Positions 58,752 through 64,000 of a stretch of 64,000 bases of DNA are shown here, one piece after another. Both the position numbers and the translations under genes were made by a program. This stretch comes from JASGCK01 sp031538565 (GTDB taxonomy: Bacteria; Pseudomonadota; Gammaproteobacteria; Burkholderiales; Burkholderiaceae_C), in NCBI GenBank assembly GCA_031538565.1, contig JAVKLS010000041.1:9847-73846 (forward strand), read 5' to 3'. Position 1 is the first letter of the stretch. The number at the start of each line of letters is the position of its first letter. Below the pieces are notes generated by a model that saw only the letters and a list, made by a program, of their open reading frames with translations, was not told the origin of the DNA and did not search any database.

Positions 58752-60425
58752 TTAGTCATCTGCGAAGATGTCCACTTCTTTTGTCTCTTTGACAAATAGC
58801 ATGCCAATGACGAAAGTACCTACGGCCACAATGACTGGATACCACAAGCCATAGAAGATGTCGCCTGTTGCTGCAACCATCGCAAACGCGATAGGCGGCA
58901 AGAGTCCACCAAACCAGCCGTTACCAATGTGATAAGGCAAGCTCATCGAGGTGTAACGAATGCGTGTTGGGAACATCTCTACCAGCATGGCAGCGATAGG
59001 ACCATATACCATCGTCACCAAAATCACGAGGAAGACGAGGAGCGCAAGCACCATGATTTTGTTCATTGCCCCTTCGTCCGCTTTGACGGTCAAGCCCTTG
59101 GCTTTGGCCTCACCTAAAACGGCTTTCTTGAAGTCGGCAATCGCTGCAGCGCTTTCTTTGCTAAAGCCGTTTTGTGCCGCATTGAGCGTTCCGCCTACGG
59201 CTGGAATCTCTTTATCACCAATTTTTACAACCGCTTGGCTGCCTGGAGCGCCTACCACGTTTGTGTAAGGGATAAAGTTTTGTGCCAGCACACGTTTGGC
59301 TTGATCGCAAGAGCTTGTGAAGTCAATTTCACGTGCGATAGGTGAGCCTTGGAACGAGCAGGTTGCGGGGTCGGCCGCAACGCTAACGGGCGTTGTCTTC
59401 TGCGCCAGAACGAGGCCAGGATTGGCGGCGCTGAGCATCATCGGGAAGACGGTGAAATACGACAAAGCAGCAATCAAGCAGCCGCCCATGATGATGGGTT
59501 TGCGCCCAATTTTGTCGGACAACATGCCAAACAAAACGAAGCACGGCGTGCCAATGATGAGAGATGCCGCAACGAGCAAGTTGGCGGTGACGTTGTCCAC
59601 TTTCGCAATGGTTGTGAGGAAAAACAAGGCATAGAACTGCCCCGTGTACCACACCACCGCTTGTCCTGCGGTCAAACCAATAAGCGCCAAGATAACGATC
59701 TTGAGGTTTTTCCATTCGCCAAAAGACTCCGTCAGCGGTGATTTAGACGTCTTGCCTTCGGCCTTCATTTTTTGGAAGGCGGGCGATTCGTTGAGCGACA
59801 AGCGAATCCATACCGAAATACCCAGCAAAATAATGGACACTAAAAATGGAATACGCCAGCCCCAGACTTCAAAATCAGCGCCTAATGCTTGGCGGCAAAT
59901 CAAGATCACGATGAGTGAGACCATTAAACCTAGCGTTGCCGTGGTTTGAATCCACGATGTGTACGCGCCGCGCTTGCCCATAGGGGCGTGCTCGGCCACA
60001 TACGTTGCCGCACCGCCGTACTCACCGCCAAGCGCCAAGCCTTGCAACAAGCGCAGTGCAATCAGGGTAATGGGTGCAATCATGCCGATAGTTTCGTAAT
60101 TGGGTAGGCAGCCGACGATAAACGTGGATATGCCCATGATCAAAATAGTCACGAGGAACGTGTGCTTACGTCCAATCATGTCACCTAAACGCCCAAAGAA
60201 AATAGCGCCAAATGGGCGAACTAAAAAGCCAGCGGCAAAAGCCAAGAGCGCAAAAATGTATTGCGCGCTGGGATCAAGACCCGAGAAAAACTGTTTGCCA
60301 ATGATGGCGGCGAGTGAGCCGTACAAATAAAAGTCATACCATTCAAAAACCGTACCTAAAGAAGAGGCAAAAATTACCTTCTTCTCTTCGGCTGTCATTG
60401 GACGAGCTGCTTGCGCGTTTGCCAT
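58752..60425 (-). CDS. MHS-type major facilitator (metabolite:H+ symporter)
   Basis: A 557-residue MFS protein, longer than typical (about 430). FGRLGDMIGRKHTFLV is the cytoplasmic loop 2-3 signature, LRLLQGLALGGEYGGAATY is the MHS motif, and MLSDKIGRKPIIMGG follows. A periplasmic insertion of about 110 residues (near 330-450) holds two cysteines (ATCSF and SSCDQ); similar insertions occur in Comamonadaceae homologues. Substrates of the class are organic acids or osmolytes; none can be assigned. Ribosome site AGGAGACT. Confidence 0.92.
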   Translation of the reverse strand: MANAQAARPMTAEEKKVIFASSLGTVFEWYDFYLYGSLAAIIGKQFFSGLDPSAQYIFALLAFAAGFLVRPFGAIFFGRLGDMIGRKHTFLVTILIMGISTFIVGCLPNYETIGMIAPITLIALRLLQGLALGGEYGGAATYVAEHAPMGKRGAYTSWIQTTATLGLMVSLIVILICRQALGADFEVWGWRIPFLVSIILLGISVWIRLSLNESPAFQKMKAEGKTSKSPLTESFGEWKNLKIVILALIGLTAGQAVVWYTGQFYALFFLTTIAKVDNVTANLLVAASLIIGTPCFVLFGMLSDKIGRKPIIMGGCLIAALSYFTVFPMMLSAANPGLVLAQKTTPVSVAADPATCSFQGSPIAREIDFTSSCDQAKRVLAQNFIPYTNVVGAPGSQAVVKIGDKEIPAVGGTLNAAQNGFSKESAAAIADFKKAVLGEAKAKGLTVKADEGAMNKIMVLALLVFLVILVTMVYGPIAAMLVEMFPTRIRYTSMSLPYHIGNGWFGGLLPPIAFAMVAATGDIFYGLWYPVIVAVGTFVIGMLFVKETKEVDIFADD

Positions 60426-60589
60426 GAGAGTCTCCTAGTCGTAGTAGAGGTGTCAAAAATCAAAAAATCACCGCGCACAGATTCGTGCGAAGCGAAGAGT
60501 GAACTTTGTTCGGCGGCGCTGACGATCTGCTGACTGAATGTGGACAAAAAAACTAGTAATTACCCTTGTATCCACAGGCGGGCGAGGCA

Positions 60590-60973
60590 TTATTTTTTAC
60601 GACTTGTGGACTTTGTCGCGCTGCTGGAGGCTTTTCTAGGCATGGCTTGCGACATATTTTTGACTCCCTCGCTCATGCTCTTTAAAGTTTCCAATGTCAT
60701 TTTTTGAACCTCAAGGGCTTGCACCGACGCTTTGAGTGCGTTGGCATTTTGCTCTAGCCAAAAGAGGACGGTCTTTAGCTCGTTGATTCGCTTTTCCAAT
60801 TCGACAGGATCGACCGATGGCATGGCCCAAGCTGGCATTCCCGGTATGTTGGGCATGACGCCATCACCCAGCCCTGTAGTGGATGACATATTTTTTGTGA
60901 ACTGCTGCATGAACTCAATACCCGCAGTAAACGGATTGAATGCAGCTTCGGTGGACGTGGTGGATGCGGTCAT
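60590..60973 (-). CDS. phaM: PhaM-like polyhydroxyalkanoate granule regulatory protein
   Basis: From ATG 60973 (GGAG site) this is a 127-residue protein. NPFTAGIEFMQQFTKNM, PGMPAWAMPSVDPVELEKRINELKTVLFWLEQNANAL (core VDPVELEKRINELK) and a coiled-coil region match PhaM. The tail SSATKSTSRKK is basic, like the DNA-binding C-termini of PhaM. PhaM activates PHA synthase and tethers granules to the nucleoid. No phaCAB genes are in this window. Confidence 0.85.
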   Translation of the reverse strand: MTASTTSTEAAFNPFTAGIEFMQQFTKNMSSTTGLGDGVMPNIPGMPAWAMPSVDPVELEKRINELKTVLFWLEQNANALKASVQALEVQKMTLETLKSMSEGVKNMSQAMPRKASSSATKSTSRKK

Positions 60974-61089
60974 GACGGTACTCCAAAGTATTGACAACAA
61001 AGGTGTTTACTCTACACCAGTGGGGGTATCAAGAATCTAATGCCAGCTGCAATTTTGCAGGCATGACTGTTTGATTTTTATTTTCGTTA

Positions 61090-61109
61090 ATTTCTGTATT
61101 GACAGAAAT
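61090..61109 (+). promoter_or_regulatory. Palindromic operator overlapping the gbsR-cluster promoter
   Basis: ATTTCTGT and ACAGAAAT form a perfect eight-base inverted repeat with a four-base centre. The TTGACA at 61099-61104 is a consensus -35 within it; a -10-like TAATAA lies at 61121-61126 (spacing 16). It sits 40 bases upstream of the GbsR-type regulator ATG, so autoregulation is likely. Confidence 0.6.
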
Positions 61110-61148
61110 ATATGATTTAATAATAACACTTTAAAAGAGAACAACATC

Positions 61149-61748
61149 ATGGATGCCACAACCACAACCACAACCACATCACCGCCCCTGCCAGCTGACA
61201 CCACCAGCGCACTTAGCCTCTCGCCACTAGCCGAGCGCTTTGTGCTGCACTGGGGAGAAATGGGCTCGCGCTGGGGCGTAAACCGCACTGTTGCGCAAAT
61301 CCATTCGCTTTTGTTCTACATTGGCACCCCGCTGGCGGCAGACGAAATTGCTGCCACACTCAACGTGGCCAGATCCAACGTCAGCAACAGTTTGAAAGAA
61401 CTACAAAATTGGAATCTCATCAAAATCGTTCATTTGATGGGTGACAGGCGCGATCACTTTGAAACCAGCTCCGACGTGTGGGCACTGTTTCGCACCGTGG
61501 TCGAGGAGCGCAAACAACGCGAGTTCGATCCCACTATTGCACTACTGCGCGACTGCGTGGTCGATCCCAGATTCAAAAGTGAAGATAAATCGAGCCAACT
61601 GCGCGTCAAAGAAAGCCTGGCACTCATGGAAACTCTCAGTAGCTGGACCAACGAGATGCTGCGCTTAGAGCCCAGTACCCTACTCAAAGTGATGAAGCTG
61701 GGGGCAAAGATTCAAGGATTGGTGCGGGGCGCGGACTCATCAAAATAA
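61149..61748 (+). CDS. GbsR/MarR-type transcriptional regulator
   Basis: A 199-residue winged-helix protein with a Thr/Pro-rich start, then LAERFVLHWGEMGSRWGVNRTVAQIHSLLFYIG (core HWGEMGSRWGVNRTVAQIH), ADEIAATLNVARSNVSNSLKEL as recognition helix and GDRRDHFETSSDVWALF. This is the GbsR family signature. It heads a run of five same-strand genes and probably represses them through the palindrome at 61090. Ligand unknown. Twelve bases separate it from the DCC gene. Confidence 0.88.
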   Translation: MDATTTTTTTSPPLPADTTSALSLSPLAERFVLHWGEMGSRWGVNRTVAQIHSLLFYIGTPLAADEIAATLNVARSNVSNSLKELQNWNLIKIVHLMGDRRDHFETSSDVWALFRTVVEERKQREFDPTIALLRDCVVDPRFKSEDKSSQLRVKESLALMETLSSWTNEMLRLEPSTLLKVMKLGAKIQGLVRGADSSK

Positions 61749-61760
61749 CAGGAGATCATC

Positions 61761-62276
61761 ATGACCATCAATTTATTCCCCACCTTCACCACGCCCGACA
61801 AAGCAACCCTTCCCCTCACCGTCTATTACGACCACTCTTGCAAGCTGTGCCGCAGTGAGATAGAAAATCTTGCGGGACGCGACGAGTATGCTGTGCTGAA
61901 AATGGTGGATTGTTCTGGCAGCGATTTCGACACAGCAGCCGTGCCTTTTGATAGAGCGACGCTGATGAATTGCATTCACGCACAGGATGTCAAAGGCGAA
62001 TGGTTGAAAGCCACGGATGTGTTTGTGGTCTGCTACCGCGCCGCGCAAATGCAGGGCATTGCCAAGGCATTTGCAATTGGCAAACCGTTGATGGAGCGTA
62101 TCTATCCTTTTATCGTTCGCAATCGCTATGTGCTTTCCAGGCTAGGGATTCACAAAATTTTTAATGTATTAACGCATCAGGCAACTCAGCGTAAAGCGGC
62201 TCAGGCAGTGACTTCTAGTCAAGCTTGCAAGGAGGGGCTGTGCAACATGCCAGCAGCAAAAGGGGGGTCAATATGA
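61761..62276 (+). CDS. DUF393 (DCC family) thiol-disulfide oxidoreductase-like protein
   Basis: A 171-residue protein with the family motif YYDHSCKLCRSEIENL near residues 22-37, where DxxCxxC gives the name. A later amphipathic half (GIAKAFAIGKPLMERIYPFI) is typical. Redox activity is predicted from the CxxC, not proven. Two more cysteines near the end (ACKEGLC) are unusual and could bind metal. Strong CAGGAGATC site. The stop overlaps the SDR start (ATGA). Confidence 0.87.
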   Translation: MTINLFPTFTTPDKATLPLTVYYDHSCKLCRSEIENLAGRDEYAVLKMVDCSGSDFDTAAVPFDRATLMNCIHAQDVKGEWLKATDVFVVCYRAAQMQGIAKAFAIGKPLMERIYPFIVRNRYVLSRLGIHKIFNVLTHQATQRKAAQAVTSSQACKEGLCNMPAAKGGSI

Positions 62277-63166
62277 ACATTCTCGTATGCGGCGCAAGCG
62301 GATTCGTGGGTCGCAACATCCGTGCAGCGCTTGAATCAAAAGGTCACACTGTCGTTGGCGCGGGTTCGCGCCCGAACGCCAATACATCCATCACTGTGGA
62401 TTACGCGGTGGACACGACCCCCGATGTTTGGCTGCCGCACCTTGCAGGCATTGACGCTGTGATTAACGCCGTCGGTGTGCTGCGCGATACGCGCCGTCAC
62501 CCTATCGATGCGGTACACAAGCAAACGCCAATGGCTTTATTTGATGCTTGCGCCACCGCCAAAGTGCCGCGTGTGATTCAAATCTCAGCTTTGGGGATTG
62601 GCGATATCGATTCAGACAATCCAACACGTTACGCCAGCACTAAACGTGCCGCTGATCGCCACTTGCTGGCGCTGCACGCTGCTGGAAAAGTCAATGCCAC
62701 CGTGCTGCGCCCCAGCATCGTATTTGGCAAAGGCGGCGCGAGCAGCCAGCTGTTTGCAATGCTCTCTAAGTTGCCGCTCTTGGTGTTACCACGGCTTGTT
62801 CTGACGGCGAAAGCCCAGCCTATTGCCGTTCAAGATTTGGCGCGTGGCGTAGCGGTTTTGGTCGATCAAACAGATGCTAGCGTGATGCTGGAATGTGTGG
62901 GAGAAACGGCTTTGCCGCTGGCTGATTTCATAGCCAGTTTGCGTACACAACAAGGTCAGAAAACCGCTCGGGTATTGACTTTGCCCCAGTGGATGACCGC
63001 TTTTAGCGCTAAGCTGGGCGATCAAATCCCTGTTGCCCCTTGGTGCACGGAGACGCTGGCTTTGCTTGCAAAAGACAACATTTCTAGCTCGGACGCTTTT
63101 GCACAGGTGCTCGGCAACCAACGGCTACCACTCAATCAATTTTGGAGGCAATCATGGGACATCTAA
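62273..63166 (+). CDS. Atypical SDR / NAD(P)-binding epimerase-like protein
   Basis: From ATG 62273 (AAAGGGGGG site) the protein has 297 residues. CGASGFVGRNIRAALESKGH is the dinucleotide-binding start, followed by INAVGVLRDTR, QISALGIGD, YASTKRAADRHLL with the Tyr-Lys pair and VLRPSIVFGKGG. Resembles complex I NDUFA9-like and other atypical SDRs. It is regularly found with DoxX-like and DUF2269 genes, as here. It overlaps the DoxX-like pseudogene by 13 bases. Confidence 0.87.
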   Translation: MNILVCGASGFVGRNIRAALESKGHTVVGAGSRPNANTSITVDYAVDTTPDVWLPHLAGIDAVINAVGVLRDTRRHPIDAVHKQTPMALFDACATAKVPRVIQISALGIGDIDSDNPTRYASTKRAADRHLLALHAAGKVNATVLRPSIVFGKGGASSQLFAMLSKLPLLVLPRLVLTAKAQPIAVQDLARGVAVLVDQTDASVMLECVGETALPLADFIASLRTQQGQKTARVLTLPQWMTAFSAKLGDQIPVAPWCTETLALLAKDNISSSDAFAQVLGNQRLPLNQFWRQSWDI

Positions 63167-63532
63167 ATAACGGCCATTTAAAACTGATGCGGTTGAGCCT
63201 GATTGTGGTTTGGCTTTTCACCGCAGTCGTTAGCGCAGTAGAGCTACGGGGTCAAAGCTCGGCATTGTTAACCGCTGCGGGCATGACGAATTCCGTATGA
63301 ATTGAGTGGCTAATTTGGGCTGGCGTTGCCTTGGATGCTCTATTGGGATTGGCTTTGTGGCTCATGCCTTGCAGAATCGTTTACGGGTGCCGCCTTGCTG
63401 AGTATGCTGCTCATGAGTGCAATTGCCACACTGTTATTACCCAGTCTTTGGTTGCATCCGCTGGGGCCGTTGCTTAAAAACATTCCTTTGGCTGCGATGT
63501 TTTGGATACTCATTCAAAAGGAATTTTCATGA
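63154..63532 (+). pseudogene. DoxX-like family membrane protein, broken by a stop and a frameshift
   Basis: From ATG 63154 the frame reads MGHLNNGHLKLMRLSLIVVW through GMTNSV, then meets TGA at 63298-63300. It continues in the same frame as IEWLIWAGVALDALLGLALW, so the stop replaces a residue in an otherwise conserved membrane protein, most simply a Trp codon TGG. Near 63365-63385 the homologous reading shifts by one frame to TGAALLSMLLMSAIATLLLP, ending at TGA 63530-63532 in an ATGA overlap with the next gene. Two lesions in about 380 bases mean a dead gene, unless both are sequencing errors. Confidence 0.8.
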
Positions 63533-63816
63533 GCGCTTATTTGTTTCTCAAATTTCTGCATATCGTCTCCAGCGTGCTCTTGGTCGGAACGGGCTTCGGT
63601 TCTGCTTATTACCTGTTTTTTGCAAATCGCACCAAAAGCGTTGCAGTGAAAGCCGAAGTAAGCCGCCTGTGCGTCCGTGCCGATTGGTGGTTCACCACGC
63701 CCGCCATTTACGAAACATACCGCCGCTGGTGGGAAGGACTGGGTTACCCCGCGTTTATCAGCATGGTGGTTGTGTTTTATTTGATGGTGACCAAGCCCGC
63801 GCTTTGGGCCAATTAA
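63529..63816 (+). CDS. DUF2269-like membrane protein with internal deletion
   Basis: A 95-residue protein. The start MSAYLFLKFLHIVSSVLLVG and RADWWFTTPAI match DUF2269 proteins, and the end GLGYPAFISMVVVFYLMVTKP matches their C-terminus. The family is usually about 150 residues, so about 55 middle residues (one or two helices) appear lost in frame between TTPAI and YETYRRWWEG. Probably non-functional or much altered. The start is coupled to the DoxX-like pseudogene stop. Confidence 0.75.
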   Translation: MSAYLFLKFLHIVSSVLLVGTGFGSAYYLFFANRTKSVAVKAEVSRLCVRADWWFTTPAIYETYRRWWEGLGYPAFISMVVVFYLMVTKPALWAN

Positions 63817-63860
63817 GGAGCCTTTGCAAAACTCCGTTATCTGCGGCCATCATCAGCTCT

Positions 63861-63937
63861 TTGGACTTACCCCAGTTTCACGGACGGTTAAATGTTTCGA
63901 AATTGAAACGGTTTGAGTGTACTCGCGCGAGGGTTAT
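63861..63937 (+). repeat. 77-bp dispersed repeat, copy 2
   Basis: Matches the reverse complement of 13013-13089 at 75 of 77 bases. It starts TTGGACTTACCCCAG and contains GTTTCGAAATTGAAAC, a near-perfect inverted repeat, and CTCGCGCGAG. It lies 44 bases after the last gene of the decayed cluster. Sequence continues to the window edge without similarity to the flank of copy 1. Confidence 0.9.
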
Positions 63938-63957
63938 CCCCCGTGCTGGGCTGTGGT

Positions 63958-63996
63958 CAACTCGCAGCGCCCCCCTTGGGCGCATGAAGCGAGTTG
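63958..63996. other. Long imperfect hairpin at the right edge
   Basis: CAACTCGC (63958-63965) pairs with GCGAGTTG (63989-63996), and GCGCCC (63967-63972) with GGGCGC (63978-63983). No T-run follows, so it is not an ordinary terminator. An ATG at 63984 opens a frame that runs out of the window. It may belong to a mobile element beginning at the adjacent 77-bp repeat. Confidence 0.45.
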
Positions 63997-64000
63997 TCCA

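Noticed and set aside
60539..60576. TGTGGACAA and GTATCCACA as DnaA boxes near phaM
   Set aside because: Each is only an 8/9 match, and they lie downstream of phaM and upstream of the transporter without other origin features.
63298..63300. TGA read as a recoded amino acid in the DoxX-like gene
   Set aside because: TGA is the ordinary stop of several intact genes here, no recoding structure is seen, and a separate frameshift lies just downstream.
1..64000. CRISPR arrays, tRNA or rRNA genes, phage structural genes
   Set aside because: No regular repeat-spacer pattern, cloverleaf or rRNA-like sequence, and no phage structural proteins were seen on reading.

Overview
The window comes from a betaproteobacterial chromosome, most likely order Burkholderiales and close to Comamonadaceae. 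The reasons are the coxB-coxA-small assembly protein-cox11-DUF2970-coxC order, the oxyR-recG-ubiA neighbourhood, DUF3567, DUF3108 and PhaM-like genes, and the MHS transporter type. By eye the base composition is moderate, lower than many Comamonadaceae. Genes are tightly packed, with many ATGA/TGATG overlaps. I see no rRNA, tRNA or CRISPR array.

Layout. 1-2.6 kb: end of an Ala/Pro-rich protein, a MaoC hydratase, trmL, comF and a BioC-like methyltransferase. 2.7-7.4 kb: aa3-type cytochrome c oxidase and its copper assembly factors. 7.4-13 kb: priA, ybeY, tal, pgi. 13-17.4 kb: a remodelled segment with a 77-bp repeat, an orphan sugar-ABC permease, an SMP-30 lactonase and a large lipoprotein gene; the segment from the lactonase 3' end to hemH is bracketed by a 26-bp direct repeat. 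17.4-23 kb: hemH, then an adenine/adenosine deaminase with a purine-nucleoside-type ABC transporter lacking its binding protein. 23.1-28.5 kb: part of an aerobic 2-aminobenzoyl-CoA (anthranilate) pathway with its MarR regulator. 28.6-39.4 kb: mpl, then a long minus-strand run: tldD, sialidase-like, small membrane protein, GT9, GtrA, GT39, a CsgG/DUF4810/DUF799 lipoprotein trio, and aroG. aroG is preceded by an unannotated Phe/Tyr-rich leader peptide and attenuator. 39.5-43.4 kb: argS, a SPOR protein, dsbA, fmt. 43.4-51 kb, minus strand: queA, AAA ATPase, TOPRIM-like protein, tgt, dsbD-like, msrP. 51-58.6 kb: recG, oxyR, ubiA, DUF3567, DUF3108, a shrunken FAH-family protein, DUF1415, a methyltransferase and a small membrane protein. 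58.7-61 kb: an MHS transporter and a PhaM-like protein. 61.1-63.8 kb: a GbsR-regulated cluster whose distal genes are decaying. The right end carries a second, inverted copy of the 77-bp repeat.

The strongest unexplained signals are three. First, the ATPase/TOPRIM-like pair sits inside the queA-tgt (queuosine) transcription unit and looks like a two-gene defence-type system. Second, aroG has a complete attenuator, with leader codons, antiterminator and terminator all visible. Third, two near-identical 77-bp inverted repeats about 51 kb apart lie next to degraded gene clusters and probably come from a mobile element.
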